From Gammaproteobacteria bacterium (GTDB lineage: Bacteria; Pseudomonadota; Gammaproteobacteria; HK1), in the NCBI GenBank assembly GCA_012103455.1, contig WLWT01000002.1:496001-560000 (forward strand): a stretch of 64,000 bases of DNA, written 5' to 3'. Below the pieces are notes generated by a model. It was not told the origin of the DNA and searched no databases. It saw nothing but the letters and a program-made list of their open reading frames with translations. Position 1 is the first letter of the stretch. Every line of letters starts with the position of its first letter. Shown piece after piece: positions 17,904 through 26,217 of this stretch. A program made the position numbers and the translations under genes.

Positions 17904-17951
17904 CACCCCGGCGTTTTGCGCCGGGGTGTTTTTTTGCCGGGGCGTTTTTTT
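17904..17951 (+). terminator. rho-independent terminator after tctC, with duplicated 3' arm
   Basis: CACCCCGGCG, loop TTTTG, CGCCGGGGTG then seven T residues form a textbook terminator (17904-17935). The 3' arm plus T-run (GCCGGGGTGTTTTTTT, 17920-17935) is tandemly repeated as GCCGGGGCGTTTTTTT at 17936-17951. It should make tctC more abundant than the membrane subunits. Confidence 0.9.
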
Positions 17952-17996
17952 GCTGGGCACCGGCAAACGTACCGGTGAACCGAGCGGACCGTCGTC

Positions 17997-18710
17997 ATGG
18001 GCAATCTGCGCACAAACCATCTGGTGGAAGCCGGTTTCTGGCTGTTGCTGGCGCTCTTCCTCTACGCTTACTCGATTCCCTTCGACAAAGAAATCGAGAT
18101 CTATAAGTACGGTGCCGCCGCGTGGCCGCGCGCGATCATTGTCTTCATGGTTCTGGCGAGCCTGGGTCAATTGATCTGGCAGTGGCGGCGAGGGGATGGT
18201 GAAGCGGCGGGAATGCTGGGCGCGGCTTCCGGCGACGGCGCCGAAGAGGCCGCCCGCGAGGCCGGGCATTCGTCTTTAGCCTGGTACCTCAGTACCGCCG
18301 GCGTGCTGGCGATGCCGTTCGTTTACATGCTCCTGCCAGACTGGATCAGCAGCGGACTGGGCCTCGAGAAGACCGGCGGACACGCCGTGCGGGTGATCAT
18401 CGCGGGACTACTGAGCGCGCTGTTTATCTGGGCCATGCCGCGCAACAGCGTCGGGGCGATGCTTTCGCTACCGATCTTTTTTGCCGCACTGTTGCAGGAT
18501 CTCGGCTTCTACGCCATTGCGCCGGTTTTCATTCTTGGCGTGATGTTTCTGATGGGCGAGCGGCGCGCCAAGTGGATGCTGTCGGTGATGGTTCTGCTTT
18601 ATGGAATCATCCTCGCGCTGTTTCTCAAACTCCTCTACGTCGGCCTGCCAACCGGCAACATTCGACCTTTTTACGACTTCGGTACCTGGGTCGTGACTGT
18701 TTTGCAGTGA
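17997..18710 (+). CDS. tctB: TTT transporter small membrane subunit TctB
   Basis: This 237-aa protein has about five hydrophobic segments (first LVEAGFWLLLALFLYAYSI, then AAWPRAIIVFMVLASLGQ) and the low conservation expected of TctB. The position between tctC and tctA supports the call. It forms the membrane complex with TctA and is energised by the ion gradient. It is slightly longer than the usual ~160-200 aa owing to an acidic Ala/Gly-rich loop around residues 63-83. The upstream GAGCGGACC is a weak ribosome-binding site. Confidence 0.85.
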   Translation: MGNLRTNHLVEAGFWLLLALFLYAYSIPFDKEIEIYKYGAAAWPRAIIVFMVLASLGQLIWQWRRGDGEAAGMLGAASGDGAEEAAREAGHSSLAWYLSTAGVLAMPFVYMLLPDWISSGLGLEKTGGHAVRVIIAGLLSALFIWAMPRNSVGAMLSLPIFFAALLQDLGFYAIAPVFILGVMFLMGERRAKWMLSVMVLLYGIILALFLKLLYVGLPTGNIRPFYDFGTWVVTVLQ

Positions 18711-18729
18711 TCGCACGACGGACGGGAAC

Positions 18730-20226
18730 ATGGACACATTCAACAATTTTCTGACCGGTACGATCACGCTGTTCAGCGACCCGATCGGGATCCTGATTTT
18801 CATCGGCGGCGTCATCGGCGGCATGCTGTTCGGTGCCATACCGGGCGTTAGCATGCTGACGCTCGCGGCGATCCTGCTGCCCTTCACTGCACACCTCGCC
18901 CCGGAGCACGGCATCATGCTGTTCTCGGTCATCTACTGCACCGGTGTTTACGGCGGCGCCATCACCGCAATCCTATTCAACATACCGGGCGCGCCAGAGA
19001 ACGCGCCGACCGCGTTCGACGGTTATCCCATGACGCAAAACGGGCAAGCGGGGAAAGCCGTCGGTGCAGCCGTCATGTGCTCTGCACTCGGCGGCACGGT
19101 CTCCGCGATCATCGCGATGATCGCCACCGCGCCGATCGCGAACTGGGCCATTCGCGCGTTCGGTCCACCGGAGATTTTCGCGCTGGTGTTCTTCGGGCTC
19201 GCCGTTGCCGCTTCGGTTGGCGCCAAAACACTGTGGAAGGGTTGGCTATCGATACTGATCGGTTTGATGATCGCGGTGGTGGGACTCGACCCTGTTGGCG
19301 GCATCAAACGCTACGATTTCGACCTGCCGTATCTGCTGGCCGGTATTCACTTCATCCCGACGATCCTCGGCTTCTTCGCCGTTTCGGAGATTTTTATTCA
19401 GGCAGAGAAGAAGGCGACGGGTTCGTACAAAGCACCCGAACTGAGCATCGATTTTCCGAGTCTGTCCGAACTGATCGCGCACAAGATCGCGGTGCTTCGT
19501 TCAATTCTGATCGGTTTCTTTTGCGGCATCCTGCCCGGCATCGGTGCGACGCTGGCTGCGTTCATGGGCTACAACGAAGCGGTGCGCTGGGCAAAAGATC
19601 GAACCGAGTTTGGCAAAGGCAAACTCGAAGGCGTGATTTCGTCGGAGACCGCCAACAATGCTGCGACCGGTGCGGCAATGATCCCACTGCTCGCGCTCGG
19701 ATTACCGGGCGGTGCATTGACCGCGATGATGGTCGGCGTGTTTCAGATGCACGACATGGAACCCGGTCCGCTGGTTTTCTTGAACAGCGCCGAGCTGGTG
19801 TGGGTTGTGTTCGCCGCGATGTTCTTCGCTAATCTGTCAATCCTGCTGATCGGCTTCCTCGAAACCAAGACGATCATCAACCTGCTGCGCATTCCGTTCC
19901 AGTTTCTCGCGCCACTGATCCTGCTGCTCGCCACTGTCGGTGCCTACGCGGTGCGCGGACTCACTATCGACGTCATCGTGATGTTCGTGGCCGGCGTGGC
20001 AGGGTTCTTCCTGCGTCGTTCGGGCTACTCCGTCGCCGGTATCGTGCTCGGCTTGATCCTCGGCAAGATCGGCGAACAGACGTTTGCCCAGGCGATGCAG
20101 ATGCTGCATTTCGAGTGGTCGGGTTTTGTCGATAGACCGATCGCTTCGGGACTGCTGATCGCGGGCTTCCTGACGCTGGCGGCGAGTGTTTATCGGTCGT
20201 TGTTCAAGGAGCAAAGGGCCGGCTGA
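18730..20226 (+). CDS. tctA: TTT transporter large membrane subunit TctA
   Basis: This 498-aa integral membrane protein has about 12 helices and carries TctA signatures: FGAIPGVSMLTLAAILLPF near residue 38, AILFNIPGAPENAPTAFDGY near residue 80 and, in the second half, GILPGIGATLAAFMGYNEA and ALGLPGGALTAMMVG. It is the transport channel subunit, paired with TctB and fed by TctC. It lies 19 nt after tctB, so the two are co-transcribed. The stop is TGA. The gene is intact and is the last one before an IS91-end fragment and MITE copy 2. Confidence 0.93.
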   Translation: MDTFNNFLTGTITLFSDPIGILIFIGGVIGGMLFGAIPGVSMLTLAAILLPFTAHLAPEHGIMLFSVIYCTGVYGGAITAILFNIPGAPENAPTAFDGYPMTQNGQAGKAVGAAVMCSALGGTVSAIIAMIATAPIANWAIRAFGPPEIFALVFFGLAVAASVGAKTLWKGWLSILIGLMIAVVGLDPVGGIKRYDFDLPYLLAGIHFIPTILGFFAVSEIFIQAEKKATGSYKAPELSIDFPSLSELIAHKIAVLRSILIGFFCGILPGIGATLAAFMGYNEAVRWAKDRTEFGKGKLEGVISSETANNAATGAAMIPLLALGLPGGALTAMMVGVFQMHDMEPGPLVFLNSAELVWVVFAAMFFANLSILLIGFLETKTIINLLRIPFQFLAPLILLLATVGAYAVRGLTIDVIVMFVAGVAGFFLRRSGYSVAGIVLGLILGKIGEQTFAQAMQMLHFEWSGFVDRPIASGLLIAGFLTLAASVYRSLFKEQRAG

Positions 20227-20329
20227 TACAAAGCTCTGGTGTTTCCGGCGCGAACGTTTCCGGGCGGCGCGCGACGGCGCCCTTCCTTTCTTCGTGCCCG
20301 CCGGGGACGACGTCCCGAACGTTCGCCTC

Positions 20330-20407
20330 AACCGGGGTATAGGAAGACTAAACGCCCTATTGCATCCAATCGGCAGTTAAGTGGAACGGGGTACAAGCTA
20401 GTCTTGA
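20330..20407. repeat. IS91-type terminal fragment (family B), copy 1
   Basis: The string ...ACGCCCTATTGCATCCAATC...CAGTTAAGTGGAACGGGGTAC...GCTAGTCTTGA also occurs at about 48312-48390 and, in part, at 31753-31785 and 54781-54822. In the 31.7- and 48.3-kb copies it continues into IS91 transposase C-terminal sequence, so it is probably one end of that element. Here it is cut off directly by MITE copy 2. Confidence 0.7.
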
Positions 20408-20547
20408 GGGCGCCGCTAAAAATAGTCATTTTTTCGTGAGTGCAAGGAAGCACCGCGCGCAGAACCGCAGTGTATAGGTGATACCTGAGGATTGGAGCAC
20501 GGCGCTGACGCCGCAATCGCGGAAAAAGTGCATTTTTAGAGGTGCCC
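20408..20547 (-). mobile_element. MITE family A, copy 2
   Basis: A 140-bp copy in reverse orientation, from GGGCGCCGCTAAAAATAG to TGCATTTTTAGAGGTGCCC. The termini are inverted repeats and the interior contains the family's CCGCGATTGCGG palindromic segment. Flanks TTGA and TTTA are not a target duplication, so the surroundings have been rearranged. Confidence 0.88.
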
Positions 20548-20551
20548 TTTA

Positions 20552-20746
20552 CACAAACCTGGACGACTGCGCGTGCTCGTCAGCAATCTCACGGGGGAAC
20601 CTCATACGGTCACACTGCGTGGGATTAGCGGCAAGCCGGCTGATGTCCAAGTGCTTGGTGCGAAGAAGACCCAAGCAACACCGGAACTCTCCATTCGTCT
20701 GCCAGCGTACGGCATTGCTCGAATTGATCGGGTGGTTGATCGATGA
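20552..20746 (+). pseudogene. C-terminal fragment of an unidentified protein
   Basis: The frame from 20552 reads GRLRVLVSNLTGEPHTVTL, then ISGKPADVQVLG and PELSIRLPAYGIARIDRV, ending at TGA 20744-20746. It looks like a C-terminal beta-sandwich or Ig-like domain of a secreted hydrolase, which I infer only from its beta-strand pattern. The upstream part is missing, cut by MITE copy 2. Confidence 0.5.
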
Positions 20747-20894
20747 AGTACGATTCACCACTCACATCGTGATTGCTTTCGGGACTGACTGTGGGCAGTG
20801 TTATCGTTTTTGTCGTGACCTGCGCCATAGGAAAACAACCTGGATTAAGCCGGCGATGAGCGTCTTCTTTATTCCCGTCCGAAAGAGAAGGTCA

Positions 20895-21515
20895 TTAGCC
20901 GATCGTTACGACGCCGCTCTGCACCAACGCGTCGAGTATCCGGTAGATGTGAGTACCAGCGGACTCAAGAATCTTGCCGCCTGGATCGTTCGTTTTTGCG
21001 CTGTTGACCGCGCGTTTGACATTGTCAATGTTGAAAGGCAAGTCGAAAACTCGTGTCTTATTGTATGATCCAACTGCATCACGAATTAGCTTGCCAACTT
21101 CGTCGCATTGGCCCACTCCATCGCTCGGAAAGCCAGTAAAATGCAGCAACAACCAAAGATCGAAGCACGGATTCGAAAGTGCAATGGAGATTTCGCGTTG
21201 TTTGCTTGCTCGCAAAACTTCGACGAGATTCTTGATGTGATTTGCGTTCGCCCAGTGATCGATGTCAGTAACTACCCAGAATTGGTCTTCTTCACCAATC
21301 TGGAACTCGTCTTGGTATTCCTTCAGCCGCTGCAAAACTTTTTGTGGCGACGATTTACCATCCTCGGTATTCAACACTTCAAATTGAATCCGCATCGATT
21401 CAAACAGATCAAAATACTGCTGAACTGCGTACTTGTCTTCCGACGCGATGACAATTAACGAAGTATCCGCCAACTTTCCCGATTCACGGTCAATCTTACG
21501 CTTCCGTCGTGCCAT
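20895..21515 (-). CDS. rloB: RloB-like nuclease-type partner (AbiL defence)
   Basis: This 206-aa RloB-family protein pairs with an RloA ATPase. Visible are an N-terminal IVIASEDKYAVQQYFDLF (acidic residue of a TOPRIM-like fold) and FWVVTDIDHWAN with the D-x-D, as in TOPRIM-type nucleases. RloAB pairs are associated with restriction loci and correspond to the AbiL-type phage-abortive systems. Its start overlaps the 3' end of rloA by 20 nt, showing an operon. The gene is AT-richer than the flanking proteobacterial loci, consistent with horizontal transfer. Intact. Confidence 0.8.
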   Translation of the reverse strand: MARRKRKIDRESGKLADTSLIVIASEDKYAVQQYFDLFESMRIQFEVLNTEDGKSSPQKVLQRLKEYQDEFQIGEEDQFWVVTDIDHWANANHIKNLVEVLRASKQREISIALSNPCFDLWLLLHFTGFPSDGVGQCDEVGKLIRDAVGSYNKTRVFDLPFNIDNVKRAVNSAKTNDPGGKILESAGTHIYRILDALVQSGVVTIG

Positions 21516-22860
21516 CTGTTAACAACTCTCGCAGTTTGTCCATGTTTCCGATAAACGGAATCGCGCCGAATCGTCCGTGTAGATATCCTCGTTGGAGTCG
21601 CAAATCATTTCTCGCTTTGAAATCCATCAAGGAGTAAATTTTAGACGCTTGCGACTTATCCTTTTCCGTGAACCAAATTTCATCGCGTCGTAACAGATCC
21701 CCATCTAACAAGTGGGTTTCGTGCGTTGTCACGATCAATTGATGATGCTTTTTGTGTTTTGTTTCTAAGAAGAATCTCAGAAAGGCATGCGCGAGCACTG
21801 GATGCATACTCCGATCTAGCTCGTCGATTACAAACGTGAATTCTCCGTCGTATTCGTTGCGATCACTGTCAAATTGATACAGAGCTGGCAGCAATTCAAG
21901 CAGACGCCGGGTTCCATCCGATTCTTCGCGCAACGGAATTTCAAATTCGTTTTCATGCGAAATAGGATGCAACATCTTCAGATTGCGGCGAACAACTTTT
22001 TGAGAATCCGAATCATCCATCTCAAACTCCATTCCAGCCGATCCAACCTGCGCTCCATCTTGTAAAATTTCGACAAGTGACTCAGGAACATCCTCAGATG
22101 GGATTTTTGTTTTCTCGACCTTCATGGCGTGAATGCCCGTACTCGTCGATGCAAAGAACGAAGATGCCCAATTGCGAAATTCAGGATCTTCATCGAGCAA
22201 CGAAATCAGCGTAACGTGACTCGTTTGCGGCATAATCACGCTTAAGCCGAATTCGAACCAGTCAATGGCTGCGTTAAGCGTTGCACCTCGCTTCTCGGAA
22301 CTGGTGCTTGAAATCACCTGGTGAAGAAAAAGTTGTTCGCTCTTAACTCCCAGTGAGTTTAACGTCTCCAATAACTGCGAGATTTCCTTCCCATCTGGCA
22401 GCTTCGATGATTTTGCGATTTCAACGTCGTTATTGGTTCGCTCGAATAGCTTCACTTCTTTCTTGCTATGCTCACTCGCTTCTAAAACTAGCCATTCGGC
22501 AAGCACTTTTTTATTCTTAATTTCAAATCCGAAGTCGAATTGGTAGCCTTCTGTTTGAAACAGGAATTGGAATTGCGTTGGCCCTTGGTCTCCCTTCGCG
22601 AATTGGCTGGCGGAGATTCTCTTGATCGGGCCGCTACCGTAAACGACGGCGTCTCGAGCCAAATCCATCGCAACAACGAGGTTCGATTTGCCAGCAGCAT
22701 TTGCTCCATAAATAACCGCAGTTTTGAGTGCGGATTTGTCCTGCTCCAAAATCGGTAGCTCGTGATGTGTGTGCGATTTGATACGGCCGCTGGCGACCAT
22801 ATTCAGGCATTGTTCATCGCGAAACGAGCGGAAATTTGATACTAAAAACTTAATAAGCAC
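21496..22860 (-). CDS. rloA: RloA-like AAA ATPase (AbiL defence)
   Basis: This 454-aa ABC/SMC-like AAA ATPase starts LIKFLVSNFRSFRDEQCLNM, the typical RloA/AAA_15 N-terminus. Walker A is GANAAGKSN (about residue 52), Walker B FVIDELDRSMHP (about 345) and a C-terminal LIVTTHETHLLD switch follows. It is expected to sense phage or DNA ends and control RloB. It is the first gene of the two-gene operon on the minus strand, within a block bounded by inverted MITE copies 2 and 3. Intact, no signal or membrane segment. Confidence 0.85.
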   Translation of the reverse strand: MLIKFLVSNFRSFRDEQCLNMVASGRIKSHTHHELPILEQDKSALKTAVIYGANAAGKSNLVVAMDLARDAVVYGSGPIKRISASQFAKGDQGPTQFQFLFQTEGYQFDFGFEIKNKKVLAEWLVLEASEHSKKEVKLFERTNNDVEIAKSSKLPDGKEISQLLETLNSLGVKSEQLFLHQVISSTSSEKRGATLNAAIDWFEFGLSVIMPQTSHVTLISLLDEDPEFRNWASSFFASTSTGIHAMKVEKTKIPSEDVPESLVEILQDGAQVGSAGMEFEMDDSDSQKVVRRNLKMLHPISHENEFEIPLREESDGTRRLLELLPALYQFDSDRNEYDGEFTFVIDELDRSMHPVLAHAFLRFFLETKHKKHHQLIVTTHETHLLDGDLLRRDEIWFTEKDKSQASKIYSLMDFKARNDLRLQRGYLHGRFGAIPFIGNMDKLRELLTDGTTEA

Positions 22861-23032
22861 AGTGAATAAATCGCAGATGTGGCATTTTAGGTTGACCGAA
22901 ATGGATTTAATGTGAATGATACCGTGACTTTATCACGCTTTCAACCGAGCTGAAGGTGTTCCTCGAACACATCGACATGGACTTTATGTCATCTGAAATC
23001 GAATTTTCAAACCAACGACAAGAAAGAATCAC
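22861..23032. promoter_or_regulatory. divergent intergenic region rloA / sulfatase
   Basis: AT-rich 170 bp between the divergent starts of rloA and the sulfatase remnant. It must contain the rloAB promoter. ACAAGAAAGAATCACGTG precedes the sulfatase start. No clear operator seen. Confidence 0.35.
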
Positions 23033-23355
23033 GTGAATCGCTTCCATGCAGCAACCCTTTCCGCTGTTCTATTGCTTGTACCTCTCGGCTTTGTTCAAGC
23101 AGAGAAACTCAACGTCATTCTCATCATGACAGACGACCAAGGGTACGGTGATCTTTCATGTCATGGGAATCCGACGCAGAAGACACCGAATCTGGATCGA
23201 TTGCATGCCGAATCGGTTCGTTTCACGGATTTTCACGTTGCACCGTTTTGTACTCCAACCCGAGCGGCGTTGATGACGGGACGCTACCAGCTCGGACAGG
23301 CGCTTACCGAACGTCTTCGGGGCGAACTTCGTTGCATCCGCGGGAAAAGACATTA
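23033..23355 (+). pseudogene. sulfatase, N-terminal fragment
   Basis: The first ~85 residues are a secreted arylsulfatase-type protein: signal peptide (HAATLSAVLLLVPLGFVQA), metal-binding NVILIMTDDQGYGDLSC and the active-site motif CTPTRAALMTGRY, whose Cys is converted to formylglycine by FGE in related enzymes. Homology stops after TGRYQL and the frame ends near MITE copy 3. A full sulfatase is about 450-600 aa, so this is inactive. The style (NPTQKTPNLDRL) is typical of planctomycete sulfatases. Confidence 0.85.
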
Positions 23356-23495
23356 GGGCACCTCTAAAAATGCACTGTTTCCGCGATTGCGGCGTCAGCG
23401 CCGTGCTCGAATCCTCAGGTATCACCTATACACTGCGGTTGCGCGCGCGGTGCTTCCTTGCACTCACGAAACAATGACTATTGTTAGAGGTGCCC
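23356..23495 (+). mobile_element. MITE family A, copy 3
   Basis: A 140-bp copy in forward orientation, GGGCACCTCTAAAAATGC to TATTGTTAGAGGTGCCC. It separates the sulfatase fragment from an AraC fragment, and the flanks ATTA and TATG do not match, so this is a junction between unrelated pieces rather than a simple insertion. Confidence 0.9.
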
Positions 23496-23498
23496 TAT

Positions 23499-23994
23499 GG
23501 GGATTTCTTCGGCATACCGGTCGAGTTTGATGCGGGGGATGTCGCCAGCTCGTTTGATGCGCGATACCTGAAACGACCAGCGCAGCGAAGAAGCCCTGAA
23601 GCGCTTCTTGCGTACGGCGCCGGAATCGTTCCTGCGCGGCTATCGATCCGTAGAGGGTTTGAAGGCACGCATTCAAAGGGACTGTCTGGCAAAAAGACTG
23701 TCTGGCCGGTGACTTTCGCGAGTGGCCTTCGCCGGCGAGATTGCTGCCACACTTGGATTGTCGATATCGACCTTGCACCGACGCTTGCGGGAGTCCGGGC
23801 AGTCGATTCGCGACATTGAGGAGGAGCGTCGCCGCCCGTAGGCGATGCAGTTGTTGAAGGAGACGACCTTGCCGGCCGCACATGTGGCAGAACGCGTGGG
23901 ATATGCAGAGCCCAGCGCGTTTCACCGTACGTTTCTGCGCTGGTTTTCCCTGATTCCGGGCTCGGTGCGTCAGTCTGGTGCAGCCGGCCGTTGA
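23499..23994 (+). pseudogene. AraC-family regulator, C-terminal part
   Basis: The first frame gives YGDFFGIPVEFDAGDV and FDARYLKRP, typical of the ligand domain of OruR-like AraC regulators. A frameshift follows, then the HTH region VAFAGEIAATLGLSISTLHR with its second helix pair LPAAHVAERVGYAEPSAFHR. An in-frame TAG at 23839-23841 interrupts the linker (ERRRP-stop-AMQLLKET), where the family has a hydrophobic residue. The end is TGA 23992-23994. The N-terminus is lost at MITE copy 3. Non-functional, or functional only with readthrough. Confidence 0.75.
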
Positions 23995-24053
23995 AGCGCT
24001 CCAGGTGATCTAAGGCCTCTTGAACCTGGATTCGCGCTTTTCAACGAAGGCGG

Positions 24054-24759
24054 TCATGCCTTCGGCTGCACGCCGTAGCCGGAGTACTCGTGGAGCACGC
24101 CCGGGATCCGGCCGTGCTCGATACCCTCCAGGCACTCGAAGCCGCAATCGCTGTAGCTCTACAGTCGATCGCCGTGCAGGAACAGGAACCGGCTGCCCAC
24201 TGGCAGCGAGAACCGAAGGCTGTCGCTGAAGGGGTACACGACCCCTGAGTTGAAGCGCCCCTCGATATCGGCTCTGATGTCGGACTCCGGCCTGCCGTGC
24301 ACATCGATCTCGAGTTGAAGCGACTTCTTGCCCCTGTTCTCGTGAAACACGGTCACGCGACCATCCGCGATCTCGGTCCGCAAGCCCATCCCGAAGCACT
24401 GGTACGAAATCTCGCAGTCCGCGGGATAGAGCTTCAACGCAGGCCACCCGTTGCCGGCGTCAGCGAAGCACAGGCGGCCGCCGATCCGCACCCGCGCCAG
24501 TCGATGGATCGCTCGCCCACCGATGCAGCCGGAGTGCAACGTGGCGTCGAATCCCGCCTTCTGGGCCGTGGCCACGAAGCTCAGGGTCTTGTCCGAACAC
24601 GTCCCTCCCGGCACGGCCCACTGGAGCCTTTGCCCGTAGATCTGGAGCCCTTGCCCGTAGATGGAGATGAAGGTTGTGGAACGGCTCGGTCCGGAAGTGC
24701 TCGAGCATGAGCGCCTCGACCGCCCGAACCGAATCGGCCGTTCGATCCGAGCTGCTCAC
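24054..24759 (-). pseudogene. arylamine N-acetyltransferase-like protein (frameshift and in-frame TAG)
   Basis: Last gene of the coupled operon; its GTG start (24759) overlaps the TGA of the AsnB-like gene. Segments EHFRTEPFHNLH, GGTCSDKTLSF, IHRLARVRIGGRLCFADAGN and SYQCFGMGLRTEI fit the NAT fold with a Cys-His-Asp triad (Cys of GGTC, His of IHRL, Asp of FADAG). NATs transfer acyl groups from CoA to amines, or act as amide-forming enzymes in antibiotic pathways. A one-base indel near 24668 breaks the frame beside a 21-bp duplication (LQIYGQR-type repeat). A TAG at 24159-24161 interrupts the last 36 codons, which continue in frame to TGA at 24054. Probably inactivated unless these are sequencing errors. 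Confidence 0.65.
24632..24675. repeat. 21-bp in-frame tandem duplication
   Basis: CTGGAGCCTTTGCCCGTAGA and CTGGAGCCCTTGCCCGTAGA, each followed by T, stand side by side with one mismatch inside the NAT-like gene and would duplicate seven residues. Confidence 0.85.
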
Positions 24760-26207
24760 CGGTGGGTCTCCCCACGACGGTCGATGGCTGCGTCGAAGAC
24801 GGGGTACGCGTGAAAGTACGGCTCCGCGGCGTCGTGAGCAAAGCACTGCTCCCATATCTCCTGGAGTTCGTCGCGCTCGCTCCTGCCGTTGCGTCGAAGG
24901 TATCGAACGACCTCCCCGCGGATGCCGCTGCCAACGTCGAAGGAGGTCTTGCGACGGTGGAGAATCTCAGGCGGCAGCACGCCCTCGAAGCAACGCCGCA
25001 GCGCGACCTTGTTCTCGTCGCCTTCGTACCTCTGCGTATAGCCCAGGCCATCGCTGAAGGCACGAACGGCGCGGTCGAGGAACGGGCATCGTGGCTAGCC
25101 GCTGTGGGCCATGCATCTCATATCGAGCCGCCGGCGCTCGGTGAACTGCATGTCGTCGATGAGTGGTCTGCGCACCGCCTGCCATGGTTCCTGTTGGCGA
25201 AACGAGTGGTAGCCCCCAAAGAGCTCGTCCGCGCCTTCGCCGGTCAGGGCGACCTTGATGCCCGCCTCGTGCGCAGCGCTGGCCAGGAGGTACGTTGCCA
25301 GTGCGTTGCTGACGACGGATGGGTTGAAGCTCTCTGTCGCGTGCACGGCGGCGCGAACAAGTTCGCTGAGTTGCACTGCCCGCGGCAGAGGGACCGTCCG
25401 CACGGCGCGCAGCCCGAGCGCCTCGACGACCGGCTTCACTGCGCGACGGTCAGGGCCATCGGGGTTGCCCAGCGTGAAATGGATGACGTCGTCCCTGAGG
25501 CGTGACACGAAGGCAGCCACTAGCGAGCTGTACAGTCCTCCGCTCAGGAACACGCCCACCGGCTGGTCCGGGTTGGGCAGGCGTTTGCGAACGGCGCTCT
25601 CGAAGAGCCGCTTCAGGTTTGGTCCGGGAGCGATTGGACGATGCCTTGCGACCTGCTCGACCTCTACGGTATCGACCTCTACGGTGTCGAGCTCGACCCT
25701 GGCCGCGCCGCGCGGGAGGCACTCGAAGCAGTCGCACTCATCCAGGATCTTCAGCTCGCTGGTGATGAACAGCTCGCTCGACGAACGGCCGACAAACAGC
25801 GGCTTCTGCCCCATGTGGTCGCGCAGGCAGATCAGCTCACGAACCGACCGGCGAAGGATGACCGCCGAGTAGAAGCCGTCGAGGTCGTCTATGATGTGTG
25901 GTCCACTACGCCCGAAAAAGGGCAGGACGACCTGTGTATCGCACCCGGACGGCTCCAGGCCGTGTGCGCCACGCAGCGCGCGGTGGTTGTAGATCTCGCC
26001 GTTGATGGCGCCGACCAAGTCACCGTGATCATGCGGCTGGCGGCCGGCCGTCCGGTCCCCGTTGATAGCGAGGCGCGCGAAGCCCAGCGCCACGTCGCCC
26101 GCAACCCACCTGCCCTGATCGTCCGGACCGCGGTGCCGTAGACGATTCAGGCATCGGGGCAGCCGAGCAGCGGCCCGGAGACCCTAGAGCAGGACGATTC
26201 CACACAC
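24756..26207 (-). pseudogene. asparagine-synthase-like (class II glutamine amidotransferase) protein with two in-frame TAGs
   Basis: GTG 26207 begins VCGIVLL with the catalytic Cys2 of class II amidotransferases; LRHRGPDDQG and GAINGEIYNHRAL follow, then the synthetase domain with GVFLSGGLYSSLVAA and VALTGEGADELFGGYH. Two TAG codons lie in frame: codon 8 (26184-26186) and 25095-25097, the latter in the conserved HS-x-E-x-R-x-PFLD motif. The frame is otherwise unbroken to TGA 24756 (484 codons). The PP-loop SGGxDS reads SGGLYS (codon 25530-25532), losing the Asp expected to help bind Mg-PPi. These changes suggest an inactivated ATP-dependent amide synthetase. GAGG, overlapping the RibA stop, is the ribosome-binding site; GTGA overlap with the NAT-like gene. 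Confidence 0.75.
25659..25689. repeat. 15-bp in-frame tandem duplication
   Basis: GACCTCTACGGTATC / GACCTCTACGGTGTC inside the AsnB-like gene produces the repeated peptide DTVEVDTVEVE. Confidence 0.8.
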
Positions 26208-26217
26208 GCCAACAACC

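Noticed and set aside
23033..23355. Sulfatase maturation link between the sulfatase and the FGE-domain protein
   Set aside because: The sulfatase is truncated and foreign-looking, and the FGE protein has an extra N-domain and rSAM partner, so a direct pairing is not supported.
23839..26186. Genome-wide reassignment of UAG to a sense codon
   Set aside because: TAG ends several well-formed genes here (hydantoinase at 1073, GH4 at 43698, DUF1326 at 50348, the 30-aa peptide), and other broken genes carry TGA or TAA as well.
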